A stretch of DNA of 64,000 nucleotides from contig NZ_JAJGBN010000002.1 in the NCBI RefSeq assembly GCF_020782875.1, positions 620,001 to 684,000 of the forward strand, in the 5' to 3' direction. A model generated the notes under the pieces. The model searched no databases and was not told the origin of the DNA. It saw only the letters and a program-made list of their open reading frames with translations. Origin of the DNA: Allomuricauda sp. M10. Its GTDB lineage: Bacteria > Bacteroidota > Bacteroidia > Flavobacteriales > Flavobacteriaceae. The position numbers and the translations under genes were made by a program. Every line of letters starts with the position of its first letter. The first letter of the stretch is position 1. Below are positions 7,709 to 17,295 of this stretch, one piece after another.

Positions 7709-8914
7709 TTGAACTTTCCGCTTTACATCGCTAAACGCTACCTGAAATCCAAGAGCAGCCAAAATGCGGTGAACATCATCAATTTTATCATGTTTTTGGT
7801 CATCGTCATCGGGTCGGCGGCCTTGTTCATTGTGCTTTCGGCCTTTGCAGGGCTCAAAACGTTTAGCCTTTCCTTTTCCAATACTTTCGACCCAGATTTA
7901 AAAGCCTTTCCAACCACAGGTAAAGTGTTTTCGCTTTCAGAAATGGAACAAAATAAGCTGAAAGATATTCCAGGATTGGCCAATTACGCCAAAGAACTGG
8001 AGGAGCGGGCCTATCTCACCTATAAGGATAAAAGTACTATTGCCTATATTAAAGGTGTGGACGAAAATTACCGAACCGTAACCGGGGTGGATAGTACTTT
8101 GTATTGGGGCGATTGGGGCAATTCGGAATTTGAGGGCGTTATTGGTATCGGCATCTACAACTTATTGGGCGTTCCTACGAACAATCGCCAACCGTTGGAA
8201 GTATTGGTCCCCAAACCGGGCAAGGGCTCCCTTTCACAGCAGGGGTTCAATTCCAAGCCTTATGATGATCTTCCCATTACAGTAAGTGGTGTATATGCCA
8301 TAGAAGAAAATCTGGATAAAAAGTATGTGTTCACTCAGCTTCCCCTAGTACAAAATTTATTGCGAAAGGATAGCACGGAAGTTTCGGGAATCAATTTTAA
8401 ATTAGAGGAAAAAGCCGATGTGGAAGTCGTTAGGAAAGCCGTTAAAATGGTATTGGGCGATAAGGTTATTGTACTTTCCCGAAGGGAACAGAACAATTCG
8501 CTTTACCGCATGTTGAACACGGAAAATTTGGCTACTTATCTCATTTTTACCCTGGTTTTGATCATTGCCTTGTTCAATGTGGTGGGGGCCATCATCATGA
8601 TGATCTTGGACAAACAACAAAACTCCAAAACGCTGTTCAGTTTGGGTACTACCATCAAAGAATTGCGCCGGATCTATTTTATCCAGGGTTTGCTGGTCAC
8701 TTCTTTTGGGGGACTTATTGGGGTATTGATCGGGTCGTTGCTGATTATTTCCCAATTGCTGTTCGGATGGCTGAAAATTACGCCGTCCCTAGCCTATCCA
8801 GTTGAATATAGTGTGATGAACCTATTCATCGTGATGGGAACCATTGTAGTTTTGGGCTTTATCTCCGCAAAGATTGCCAGTAGTAGAATCTCTAAAAAAT
8901 TGATTTCGATTTAG
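7709..8914 (+). CDS. LolC/LolE-like ABC transporter permease (FtsX family)
   Basis: A 401-residue inner-membrane protein with a TTG start two bases after rbfA. It has the LolC/E-MacB layout: one N-terminal membrane segment (about 23-50, FIMFLVIVIGSAALFIVLSAF), a long periplasmic domain, then three membrane segments (about 272-300, 328-350, 367-390) in an FtsX domain. The N-terminal IAKRYLKSKS motif is typical of LolC/E proteins that release lipoproteins from the inner membrane. No ATPase gene is adjacent. It overlaps dus tail to tail by four bases. A role in lipoprotein release is likely; other FtsX-type export is possible. Confidence 0.85.
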   Translation: MNFPLYIAKRYLKSKSSQNAVNIINFIMFLVIVIGSAALFIVLSAFAGLKTFSLSFSNTFDPDLKAFPTTGKVFSLSEMEQNKLKDIPGLANYAKELEERAYLTYKDKSTIAYIKGVDENYRTVTGVDSTLYWGDWGNSEFEGVIGIGIYNLLGVPTNNRQPLEVLVPKPGKGSLSQQGFNSKPYDDLPITVSGVYAIEENLDKKYVFTQLPLVQNLLRKDSTEVSGINFKLEEKADVEVVRKAVKMVLGDKVIVLSRREQNNSLYRMLNTENLATYLIFTLVLIIALFNVVGAIIMMILDKQQNSKTLFSLGTTIKELRRIYFIQGLLVTSFGGLIGVLIGSLLIISQLLFGWLKITPSLAYPVEYSVMNLFIVMGTIVVLGFISAKIASSRISKKLISI

Positions 8915-9903
8915 GCGAACTGGAAGTCCCCGAATTTTTCGAGCACCTCATCAAACGCGGCAAAAACGTCCACCGCATCGTCACTGGTCACCATTTTAGC
9001 TCGGTATTCCTTAAAGTGTGGAATGCCCTTAAAATAATTGGTATAATGCCTTCGGGTCTCAAATACGCCCAATTTTTCACCTTTCCAATCAATGGCCATT
9101 TGAAGATGTCTTCGGGCGGCATCTACACGTTCCGGCATAGTTGGCGGTTCCAAATGCTTGCCGGTTTCAAAAAAGTGTTTCACCTCTTTGAAGAACCATG
9201 GATAACCGATGCTGGCCCTACCGATCATGGCACCGTCCAAACCAAATTCATTGCGCATTTTTAAGGCCGATTCCGGCGTGTCCACATCCCCATTTCCGAA
9301 AACGGGAATCTGCATGCGTTGGTTGTTCTTCACTTCGGCGATGGGTCTCCAATCCGCTTCTCCCTTGTACATCTGCACACGGGTACGTCCATGGATGGAG
9401 ATTGCCTTAATGCCCACATCCTGTAACCGTTCCGCCACCTCCACTATTTTGATGGAATTGGCATCCCAACCCAAACGGGTCTTGACTGTTACTGGTAGTT
9501 TGGTACGCTTTACAATTTCTTCGGTTAGTTTTACCATGAGCGGAATATCCCGAAGAATTCCGGCACCGGCATTTTTACAAACCACTTTTTTAACGGGACA
9601 CCCAAAATTAATATCGATGATATCGGGATTGGATTGCTCCACAATATCCACTGCCTGTAACATGGAATCGAGCTCCGCCCCGAATATTTGGATGCCCACT
9701 GGGCGTTCCTTTTCATAAATGTCCAACTTGAGGACACTTTTGGCCGCATCACGGATCAATCCTTCGGAAGAAATGAACTCCGTATACACCACATCGGCCC
9801 CTTGTTCCTTGCACAACGCACGGAAAGGGGGGTCGCTCACATCTTCCATCGGAGCGAGAAGAAGTGGGAAATCCGGAAGTTCTATGTTACCTATTTTGGG
9901 CAA
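8911..9903 (-). CDS. tRNA-dihydrouridine synthase (DusB-like)
   Basis: A 330-residue FMN-dependent TIM-barrel enzyme that reduces uridine in tRNA D-loops. It shows APMEDVSDPPFRALC near the N-terminus, the catalytic Cys in NFGCPVKKVVCKNAGAG, VKTRLGWD, the SIHGRTR flavin-phosphate segment and GNGDVDTPESA. A TTG at 9903 is the best start, because residues from there match the usual N-terminus (KIGNIELPDFPLLLAPMED) and no ATG is available. Bacteroidota usually annotate this form as DusB. The gene is convergent with the permease and ends inside its last codons. Confidence 0.93.
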   Translation of the reverse strand: MPKIGNIELPDFPLLLAPMEDVSDPPFRALCKEQGADVVYTEFISSEGLIRDAAKSVLKLDIYEKERPVGIQIFGAELDSMLQAVDIVEQSNPDIIDINFGCPVKKVVCKNAGAGILRDIPLMVKLTEEIVKRTKLPVTVKTRLGWDANSIKIVEVAERLQDVGIKAISIHGRTRVQMYKGEADWRPIAEVKNNQRMQIPVFGNGDVDTPESALKMRNEFGLDGAMIGRASIGYPWFFKEVKHFFETGKHLEPPTMPERVDAARRHLQMAIDWKGEKLGVFETRRHYTNYFKGIPHFKEYRAKMVTSDDAVDVFAAFDEVLEKFGDFQFA

Positions 9904-9954
9904 ATCCTTCTTTTTTTGGACTGCAAAAATACAAAATAACCCAAAATCAGCACA

Positions 9955-12375
9955 TTACTGCTGCGATTGTAATCGGTCGCGCTCCTTTTTGTCTATTCCG
10001 CGTTGGTTGTCTTCCAATCGGAAGTTTCCAAAATTGTAGGTAAACCCGAAGCGGATGAACTGGGTTTCGGGCCTTCTTCGGTAAAAATTGTCTTGGTTCA
10101 AATATTGGGAACGATAAGTGGGCACGTATTTTTCCAAAATATCCTCGGCGGCCAAGGAAAGAATGATTTTGTTTTTGAACAGTGTTTTGCGCAATCCCAA
10201 GGTCAGGTTGAGCTGCTCGTCGGACACATACGATCCGAACAGGAACTTTGAAATATAGGTGGCAGCGACCTCGCCTGTAAAAGTTCCGTCTTTTGACAAA
10301 GTTAAATAGTTGCCCAAATAGGCATATACCCCGTTCACTTCATTGGTAAATTCCACATTACCGCTTTGGGCGGCCAAAAAGGTCTCTTCTTCATGAAAAA
10401 GGGAAGTGTAGGCATATACAAACCATGACGACATGAGGGATTTGCTCAAGGTAAAATCCAACCCGTACGATTTGCTGTCCAACACATTTTGCTTCAGCTC
10501 CACCAAGGTTTGATTGTCATTGTCCTGAAAGACCAAATAGGCAATATTGCTTCCATTGTCTCGGTAATACACATCGAAGAAATATTCGCTGTTAAGGGTG
10601 TAGTTAAAATTGAAATTATTGCTGAAACTTGGGGTCAACCGTGGGTTGCCTTGTTCATAATCGTTTTCGTTGAAGAAAAACCGGAAGGGATTCAAATCGT
10701 TGTATTTGGGACGGTTCACATTTCGTCCATAATCAAAAGAAAAACTGTGCTTATCCGAAGGAGAGTAAAGCAAGTAGACCGACGGAAACGGTTCAAAAAA
10801 GTCTTGGGTATTCACTTGGTTCAAGGTCAGCGACGTGCCTTCGGCTTCTGTCAATTCTCCACGGACACCCAACTTCATCGACCATTTTTCCCAATTCTTT
10901 ACAAAACTCAGGTACGCAGCATACACATTTTCGTCATATGTATATCGGTCGGATAAGGATGCATCCACCGTATTGCTGGAACCCGTGAAATTGAAAAAAT
11001 CCACATTGCTTTCAGAGTTGATGGAAGAAATCTTCGCACCGGTCTCGAATGAGGCATTGCCAATTGGTGTGGAATAATCCAACTGCCCTGTGAAAATCTG
11101 GATGTCCTGCTCCGAATCGGAATCAAAACCGAATTCCCGTAAAAAAACGCCATTGGCATCAAAGTAATCAGAGCCCAAGTTTTGGAAAGACTTCCCATTG
11201 AAGTAAGTGTAATGTCCGTTTGCGCTCAATCGGGCACCGGGCTTTTTCAATTTGTGCACATAACTCAAATCAAAAGCCAAATTGGTATTGTCCAAATTGG
11301 CCATGTTTTGGGTGGTGAAGGTTGAATCCAACTGGCCCGAGCCATTTCGCATCTCGTTGTTGAGATTTGTGTTCTGGTCCTGGTCCAGATTGAACAACAG
11401 ATTGGAAGTAAAATTCAAACTGTTGCGCTCATCAAAATCATAATCCAAAATAAAGCTGCCATTTTGGGATTGGGATTTGTTGATTTGATTGTAATTCGTA
11501 TCCCATTCGGAAAAAACGGTGTTGGTATCGTCCATAAAATGAATGCCCTTGGTCGTTTTTCGCAATTCCTTTTGTGGGTTAATCGTATAATTTGCGAATA
11601 GGTTCAGTTTGTCCGTTTTGTAATAATGGCTGGTTCCCATACTGAATTTGGGGAAGACGGCCTGCGTATAAGTACCGTTTATGCTTCCCTTGTAACCCGG
11701 AATGATATTTTTACTGGTGACGATGTTCAAAATAGGACCGCCTTCGGCATCATAACTTGCCGGTGGGTTGGCGATCACCTCCACCGATTTGATGTTGGCG
11801 CCCGATAGTCCCTGTAGCAAATCCTGTACTTCTTGCCCTGAAAGTTGCACCTTTCTATCGTTCAGGTAAACTGTTGCGTTTTGCCCGCGAATCAAGAGTT
11901 CGTCCTGGTTAACGATCACTCCCGGAGTACTTTTTAGGATGTCCCACGACGTTCCCTGCGAAACCACGGTATTTTCAACCGAAAAGACCAGTCTGTCTGG
12001 CAATCTTTGCAGTTTTGGACGCTGGGCGGTGACCACTACCTCATCCAGTTCGTTGGTTTCAAGCGGAATGATCAAGGCGCCTAGGGAAACATCGTTCTTA
12101 ATGTCCAAGGCACGTGGTTCGGAACCTCTGCCTACATAACTGGCCTGGAGCAGGTACAGATTTGGTTCCACATCCGTCAACGCAAAAAACCCATTGTCAT
12201 CTGCAGAAGTGCCTTTTACAAATGTGGTATCTGCGGCTTTTAAAAGAAGGATGTTGGCAAAGGGAATTATCTGGTTCTGCTCATCAACAACCTTTCCTGA
12301 AATCTTAAAGGTTTGTCCGCTCAATGCGTTTGCCGTCAAAATCACCAATAAAAGAATGTAGGTGGTTTGCTTCAT
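9955..12375 (-). CDS. outer membrane beta-barrel family protein (TonB-receptor-like)
   Basis: A protein of 806 residues with a signal peptide (MKQTTYILLLVILTANALSG), a CarboxypepD_reg-like domain (about 23-108, GKVVDEQNQIIPFANILLL), a plug-like domain (about 125-215, STPGVIVNQDELLIRGQ and VEVIANPPASYDAEGGPI) and an outer-membrane barrel of the OMP_b-brl_3 type. Barrel strands run to about 795 (FIRFGFTYNFGNF), but a charged 20-residue tail ending in RLQSQQ follows, so the protein does not end in an aromatic residue. No ligand-specific partner gene is adjacent. The exported substrate is unknown; the family is often induced by stress or peptides in Bacteroidota (family knowledge). Confidence 0.88.
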   Translation of the reverse strand: MKQTTYILLLVILTANALSGQTFKISGKVVDEQNQIIPFANILLLKAADTTFVKGTSADDNGFFALTDVEPNLYLLQASYVGRGSEPRALDIKNDVSLGALIIPLETNELDEVVVTAQRPKLQRLPDRLVFSVENTVVSQGTSWDILKSTPGVIVNQDELLIRGQNATVYLNDRKVQLSGQEVQDLLQGLSGANIKSVEVIANPPASYDAEGGPILNIVTSKNIIPGYKGSINGTYTQAVFPKFSMGTSHYYKTDKLNLFANYTINPQKELRKTTKGIHFMDDTNTVFSEWDTNYNQINKSQSQNGSFILDYDFDERNSLNFTSNLLFNLDQDQNTNLNNEMRNGSGQLDSTFTTQNMANLDNTNLAFDLSYVHKLKKPGARLSANGHYTYFNGKSFQNLGSDYFDANGVFLREFGFDSDSEQDIQIFTGQLDYSTPIGNASFETGAKISSINSESNVDFFNFTGSSNTVDASLSDRYTYDENVYAAYLSFVKNWEKWSMKLGVRGELTEAEGTSLTLNQVNTQDFFEPFPSVYLLYSPSDKHSFSFDYGRNVNRPKYNDLNPFRFFFNENDYEQGNPRLTPSFSNNFNFNYTLNSEYFFDVYYRDNGSNIAYLVFQDNDNQTLVELKQNVLDSKSYGLDFTLSKSLMSSWFVYAYTSLFHEEETFLAAQSGNVEFTNEVNGVYAYLGNYLTLSKDGTFTGEVAATYISKFLFGSYVSDEQLNLTLGLRKTLFKNKIILSLAAEDILEKYVPTYRSQYLNQDNFYRRRPETQFIRFGFTYNFGNFRLEDNQRGIDKKERDRLQSQQ

Positions 12376-12478
12376 GAAAGGTTGGGGTTGAACCTCAAAT
12401 CTAAGAAATTATTTTTGAGCGATATAACCCCTTCGTTTTCTTATTTTCAAAAAACCCGCTGTGGGCAGTTAAAACAAC

Positions 12479-12486
12479 TATATTTG
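12479..12486 (+). promoter_or_regulatory. -7 element of the lepA promoter
   Basis: TATATTTG is an exact TAnnTTTG match 40 bp before the lepA ATG, in the 151-bp spacer divergent from the barrel gene. No convincing -33 TTTG lies at the usual distance. Confidence 0.55.
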
Positions 12487-12526
12487 CAGTTGCTTATCCG
12501 CCTTTTTAGGATAGGTTTTTTGTTTT

Positions 12527-14323
12527 ATGGAAAAGATCAGGAATTTTTGCATCATTGCGCATATAGACCACGGTAAGAGTACCTTGGCCGACCGTTTGTT
12601 GGATTTTACGGGCTCTGTTACCGAACGCGAAAAACAGGACCAATTGTTGGACAATATGGACTTGGAACGCGAACGCGGTATCACTATAAAAAGCCATGCT
12701 ATTCAGATGGAATATGTGTACGAAGGTGAAACCTATATCCTGAACCTGATCGACACTCCCGGACACGTGGATTTTTCCTATGAAGTATCACGTTCCATCG
12801 CTGCTTGTGAAGGTGCCCTTTTGGTAGTGGATGCGGCGCAAAGTATTCAGGCTCAGACCATTTCCAACTTATACTTGGCTCTGGAAAACGACTTGGAAAT
12901 CATTCCGGTTCTAAACAAAGTAGACTTGCCAAGTGCCAACCCTGAAGAAGTAACGGACGACATCGTTGATCTTTTAGGCTGTAAAGCTTCAGAAGTTATC
13001 CCTGCCAGTGCCAAAACAGGTATTGGTATTGAAGAAATCCTACGGGCCATTATTGAACGAATTCCTGCCCCTAAAGGTTCCGTCAATGAACCGTTGCAGG
13101 CGTTGGTTTTCGATTCCGTTTACAATCCCTTTAGAGGTGTTGAAACCTATTTTAGGGTCATCAACGGGGAAATCCGCAAAGGACAAAAAATCAAATTTGT
13201 GGCAACGGGTAGGGCATATGAGGCCGATGAAATCGGAACTTTAAAACTTTCCCAGGTGCCCAAAAACAAAATATCCGCTGGTGATGTAGGCTACCTGATC
13301 ACCGGTATCAAGGATGCGCGCGAAGTGAAAGTTGGGGATACCATTACGGATGCGGCCAACCCTACCAAAAATGCCATTGAAGGTTTTGAAGATGTAAAGC
13401 CCATGGTATTTGCCGGTATTTATCCTGTTGATACAGAGGATTTTGAAGAGCTTCGTTCCTCCATGGAAAAACTGCAGCTGAACGATGCTTCCTTGGTATT
13501 TACCCCGGAAAGTAGTGCCGCTTTGGGATTTGGTTTCCGTTGCGGTTTCTTGGGCATGTTGCACATGGAGATCATCCAGGAACGTTTGGAACGTGAGTTC
13601 GACATGACGGTGATCACCACCGTACCCAACGTTAGTTATCACGCTTATTCCACCAAGGACAAGGAAACTCCCATTATTGTGAACAATCCTTCGGACCTTC
13701 CCGATCCTTCATCTTTGGACCGTGTTGAAGAACCTTATATTAAGGCAACGATCATCACCAAATCCGATTTTGTGGGGAACGTGATGTCGCTTTGTATTGA
13801 TAAAAGGGGACAGATCACCAATCAAACCTATTTGACCACCGAGCGTGTGGAGTTGAACTTCGACATGCCGTTGGCGGAGATTGTTTTCGATTTTTATGAC
13901 CGTTTGAAAACCGTTTCCAAAGGATATGCTTCTTTTGATTATTCCCCGATTGGGATGCGTGTTTCCAAATTGGTAAGGGTTGATATTTTATTGAATGCCC
14001 AACCCGTGGATGCCCTTTCCGCTTTGGTCCATTTTGACAATGCCCACAACATCGGCAAAAAGATGTGCGAGAAGTTGAAGGAACTCATCCCAAGGCAACA
14101 ATTCGATATTCCGATCCAGGCTGCCATTGGGGCCAAAATCATTTCCCGTGAAACCATAAAAGCGTTGAGAAAAGACGTTACCGCCAAGTGTTACGGTGGG
14201 GATATTTCCCGTAAGCGTAAACTTTTGGAAAAGCAGAAAAAGGGTAAAAAACGTATGCGTCAGGTAGGTAACGTGGAAATTCCGCAACAGGCATTTATGG
14301 CCGTTCTTAAGCTTAACGATTAA
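12527..14323 (+). CDS. lepA: elongation factor 4 (LepA)
   Basis: A 598-residue translational GTPase that acts on stalled or mistranslocated ribosomes. The G motifs are intact: [15 protein letters not shown] (G1), RERGITIKS (G2), [11 protein letters not shown] (G3), NKVDLPSA (G4) and SAKTGIG (G5). Domains II-V and the LepA-specific C-terminal domain follow ([32 protein letters not shown]). Its length is the family standard. A TATATTTG promoter element lies 40 bp upstream. It ends tail to tail with the antiporter gene, overlapping by four bases. Confidence 0.98.
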   Translation: MEKIRNFCIIAHIDHGKSTLADRLLDFTGSVTEREKQDQLLDNMDLERERGITIKSHAIQMEYVYEGETYILNLIDTPGHVDFSYEVSRSIAACEGALLVVDAAQSIQAQTISNLYLALENDLEIIPVLNKVDLPSANPEEVTDDIVDLLGCKASEVIPASAKTGIGIEEILRAIIERIPAPKGSVNEPLQALVFDSVYNPFRGVETYFRVINGEIRKGQKIKFVATGRAYEADEIGTLKLSQVPKNKISAGDVGYLITGIKDAREVKVGDTITDAANPTKNAIEGFEDVKPMVFAGIYPVDTEDFEELRSSMEKLQLNDASLVFTPESSAALGFGFRCGFLGMLHMEIIQERLEREFDMTVITTVPNVSYHAYSTKDKETPIIVNNPSDLPDPSSLDRVEEPYIKATIITKSDFVGNVMSLCIDKRGQITNQTYLTTERVELNFDMPLAEIVFDFYDRLKTVSKGYASFDYSPIGMRVSKLVRVDILLNAQPVDALSALVHFDNAHNIGKKMCEKLKELIPRQQFDIPIQAAIGAKIISRETIKALRKDVTAKCYGGDISRKRKLLEKQKKGKKRMRQVGNVEIPQQAFMAVLKLND

Positions 14324-16161
14324 TCTTGGTCATCATCATCTAAGTCGATCATTTTGCCCAGATACACCAATTTGTACCCCTCTCCTTTCGGTACAAAATC
14401 CTTGCTGTTGGCTGGTATAATGTCAATGCTGCCACTTGGAGCTTTCGTAAACAATGGCACAATATCATTGTCTTTTTTAGTAAGATCGATAAGGCTATCG
14501 TAATGCTGTTTGTCCTTAAGATCTATTTCGTGGATAGTGGGGTGTTTGCGTACGGTGTCCATCAATTGGATAAAATCGTCCGTATGTGAAAAAAGACCTT
14601 CCTTCGGATTGTTATCCGGGTCGTTCACCTCTTCCGTATTCACCAATCGGAAGGCACCATTTTCCCCAAACTGTTTTTGGAATTTCCGAATCGCAAATTT
14701 GTTGATGTCGGAGTTACCCGTCAAAGCCATCAAATAACCCATGTCGTTCAATTCGATATTGTCCGTAAGGGTGTCCGAAAAAATATTCGCCGTGATGGCC
14801 TCAAGTCCCAACCTTTTGGCCTTGTCCACATTGGCCTGGTTGTTGTCGATCAACACCACGTGCCTATTGTTCTTTTTGAGGTAATTTGCGATCAATCGGG
14901 AAAGTTTGGAGGCCCCAATGATCAAAATCCCTTCGGATTTGGTCAAGAATACGCCAACCAGTTTTGCAAATAATCGCGCCGTGGTGGCATTCAACAAAAC
15001 CGTTCCCAAAACGATCATGAACACCAATGGGGTAATGTATTCCGCCCCGGCTTCTCCCCTCAACATCAATTTGGAACCAAAAAGGGAGGCAATACCTGCG
15101 GCAACGATTCCTCGTGGGCCTACCCATCCTATAAAAAGCTTTTCATTGAATTTTAAATTGGATCCCTGAGCGCTCAGAAAAACACCCAATGGCCTGATAA
15201 CAAATACGATAACTGCAAAAAGCGCTACGGAATTCCAGTTGAAGATCAATTCCATGTCGCCAATGTTGATATTAGCGGCCAACAGAATAAAGAGAATGGA
15301 AATCAACAAAACGCTCAACGATTCCTTGAAATAGAGCAGCTCCTTCAGATTGGGCAGGTTCATGTTGCCCAACACCATACCCATGACCACTACGGCCAAA
15401 AGTCCCGATTCGTGTGCAAAAACGTCCGACTCCACAAAAACAAGAAGTACTGCGGAAAGGGAGACCACATTCAACAAATAGTGTGGGATAAAATCCTTTT
15501 TTATGGCAAAAGCAAGCGCATGGGCAAAAGTGAACCCAAAGGTGGTTCCGAAAAGAATGATCTTTCCAAACTCAATGAGTGCCGTTTGTGTGTAGGCCTG
15601 CCCTTCTCCAACGCTGATGAACTCGAATACCAACACCGCCACCAAGGCCCCAATGGGGTCGATTAGGATGCCTTCCCATTTCAAAACGGCGGAAACATCT
15701 TTTTTTAAGGGAATGTTCCTTAAAATTGGGGTGATTACCGTAGGTCCGGTAACAATGATCAATGCGGAAAACAGAAAGGAAATCTGCCATGAAAGTCCAA
15801 AAATATAGTGGGCCGCTACACCTGCGCCAAAGAAAGTGACCACAGTACCAACCGTGATCAACTTGGAAATAACGGGGCCAACGTTAGATATCTCTGCCCG
15901 TTTCAGGGTAAGTCCCCCTTCAAAAAGGATAATACTAATGGCCAAGGAAACAAAATAATAAAGCCCTTCCCCGGGAAAAAGCCCTTTGGTGCCGTTCCAA
16001 ATGGGTTCTATAAGTTTTGATCCATCTTCCGTAAATAATGTGGCAATAGGACCAACCAGTAGACCAATCAGTATAAGGGGCAGAATGGCCGGGATTTTAA
16101 ATCGCCAAGCCACCCATTGAGCAATAATGCCAAGAATAACGATTCCAGCAAGTTCGAGCAT
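14320..16161 (-). CDS. cation:proton antiporter with TrkA-N domain (CPA1/NhaP-like)
   Basis: A 613-residue inner-membrane protein. About twelve membrane segments fill residues 1-390. They include [14 protein letters not shown] and [12 protein letters not shown], typical of the Na+/H+ exchanger core, and [17 protein letters not shown], which holds the ion-binding Asp pair region. A cytosolic nucleotide-binding RCK/TrkA-N domain follows (about 405-510, [18 protein letters not shown]...VVLIDNN), then a regulatory tail ending in an acidic stretch. This architecture is known for NhaP-type and glutathione-gated exchangers, so it probably expels Na+ or K+ for H+ under nucleotide control. Ion choice cannot be read from sequence. 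Confidence 0.92.
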   Translation of the reverse strand: MLELAGIVILGIIAQWVAWRFKIPAILPLILIGLLVGPIATLFTEDGSKLIEPIWNGTKGLFPGEGLYYFVSLAISIILFEGGLTLKRAEISNVGPVISKLITVGTVVTFFGAGVAAHYIFGLSWQISFLFSALIIVTGPTVITPILRNIPLKKDVSAVLKWEGILIDPIGALVAVLVFEFISVGEGQAYTQTALIEFGKIILFGTTFGFTFAHALAFAIKKDFIPHYLLNVVSLSAVLLVFVESDVFAHESGLLAVVVMGMVLGNMNLPNLKELLYFKESLSVLLISILFILLAANINIGDMELIFNWNSVALFAVIVFVIRPLGVFLSAQGSNLKFNEKLFIGWVGPRGIVAAGIASLFGSKLMLRGEAGAEYITPLVFMIVLGTVLLNATTARLFAKLVGVFLTKSEGILIIGASKLSRLIANYLKKNNRHVVLIDNNQANVDKAKRLGLEAITANIFSDTLTDNIELNDMGYLMALTGNSDINKFAIRKFQKQFGENGAFRLVNTEEVNDPDNNPKEGLFSHTDDFIQLMDTVRKHPTIHEIDLKDKQHYDSLIDLTKKDNDIVPLFTKAPSGSIDIIPANSKDFVPKGEGYKLVYLGKMIDLDDDDQD

Positions 16162-16204
16162 TGTCTTTGTTTTGTGGAAATTTACTGCTTTTCTTTTACA
16201 TTAT

Positions 16205-16320
16205 GCTTTTGCCACAAAGTCGGCCTCTCCTATTCTGTTGCAATTAGGGCTTAAAACTTAGGTGATACGGGTGCAATTCCCGCAAAGGCTATATTGGGAC
16301 GGGCTACTTATCCCTTTTTT
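16205..16320 (+). ncRNA. candidate structured leader RNA before the MBL gene
   Basis: GCTTTTG (16205-16211) can pair with CAAAGGC (16283-16289), enclosing CCTA/TAGG (16229-16232 with 16245-16248) and a CGGG-TGCAATT-CCCG hairpin (16268-16282). GGGA/TCCC (16297-16300 with 16311-16314) then forms a terminator-like hairpin ahead of TTTTTT. The order of a multi-helix fold and then a terminator resembles a riboswitch, but I cannot assign it to any known class, and the stems are short. Confidence 0.35.
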
Positions 16321-16402
16321 GTTAAAATACGGCCAATTAAATCTCATTTTTAGGGCATTTGGATGGCGCATTTCTTATTTTGCATGCCAGTTTGTTTTCT
16401 AA

Positions 16403-17260
16403 ATGACAATTTATCCCATAGAGACTGGAAATTTCAAATTGGATGGGGGTGCCATGTTCGGTGTGGTCCCAAAATCCATTTGGAACAAGACCAATCCCGC
16501 CGATGCCAACAACATGATCGATATTGCCGCCCGCTGTCTTTTGATCGAAGATGGTGATCGCCTTATTTTGATCGACAACGGCATGGGCAACAAACAATCC
16601 GATAAATTTTTCGGTTACTATTATTTGTGGGGAGAACACACCATGGACGGTTCCTTGCAAAAGGCCGGGTTCCATCGCGATGACATTACCGATGTATTCC
16701 TGACCCACCTACATTTTGATCATTGTGGCGGGAGCATTCGGTGGAACAAAGATCGAACGGGTTACGAGCCGGCGTTTGTAAATGCCCGGTTTTGGACCAA
16801 TGAGGAACACTGGGAATGGGCCACCAAGCCCAATGCCCGGGAAAAAGCTTCTTTCTTAAAGGAAAACCTATTGCCGATGCAAGAAAGTGGGCAATTGCAT
16901 TTTATAGACCGAAAAGGAGGGAATTATCTGGAAAAATCGGAATTGGGGTTTGGCATCCATTTTATGGACGGCCATACCGAAAAGCAAATGCTGCCCCAAA
17001 TCAACTATAACGGCAAAACCATAGTCTTTGTGGCCGATCTGATCCCAACAGTGGGCCATCTTCCCGTACCTTATGTAATGGGATATGATACAAGACCCCT
17101 ACTTACCCTAACCGAAAAAGAAAACTTTTTACGCAGTGCCGTGGAAAACGATTGGCTTTTGTTCTTTGAACATGATGCCCATAACGAGCTCTGCTCCTTA
17201 CAAAAAACCGAAAAGGGGGCCCGGTTGGATACCGTGTTCACTTTCAATGAATTATTCTGA
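16403..17260 (+). CDS. MBL-fold metallohydrolase
   Basis: A 285-residue cytosolic metallo-beta-lactamase fold protein without signal peptide. The zinc motif HxHxDH is present as THLHFDHCGG, further ligands are expected at the His of GHTEKQ and the Asp of VADLIPT, and a late His occurs in FFEHDAH. Residues 60-80 (CLLIEDGDRLILIDNGMGNK) form the sandwich start. The family includes lactonases and other hydrolases (quorum-quenching-like enzymes among them); substrate cannot be predicted. It follows a 241-bp gap with a possible structured RNA. The next gene starts 35 bp later. Confidence 0.88.
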   Translation: MTIYPIETGNFKLDGGAMFGVVPKSIWNKTNPADANNMIDIAARCLLIEDGDRLILIDNGMGNKQSDKFFGYYYLWGEHTMDGSLQKAGFHRDDITDVFLTHLHFDHCGGSIRWNKDRTGYEPAFVNARFWTNEEHWEWATKPNAREKASFLKENLLPMQESGQLHFIDRKGGNYLEKSELGFGIHFMDGHTEKQMLPQINYNGKTIVFVADLIPTVGHLPVPYVMGYDTRPLLTLTEKENFLRSAVENDWLLFFEHDAHNELCSLQKTEKGARLDTVFTFNELF

Positions 17261-17295
17261 ACACAATAAAACTTACGATTTACAAAAACAATTCT

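Noticed and set aside
16205..16289. tRNA gene of 85 nt with a T-arm-like hairpin
   Set aside because: The acceptor pairing fits, but there is no D-arm, no credible anticodon stem and the T-loop is TGCAATT rather than TTCRANY.
16240..16320. Cobalamin or FMN riboswitch
   Set aside because: The GGGTGCAATTCCC hairpin recalls parts of both, but the conserved flanking elements are missing.
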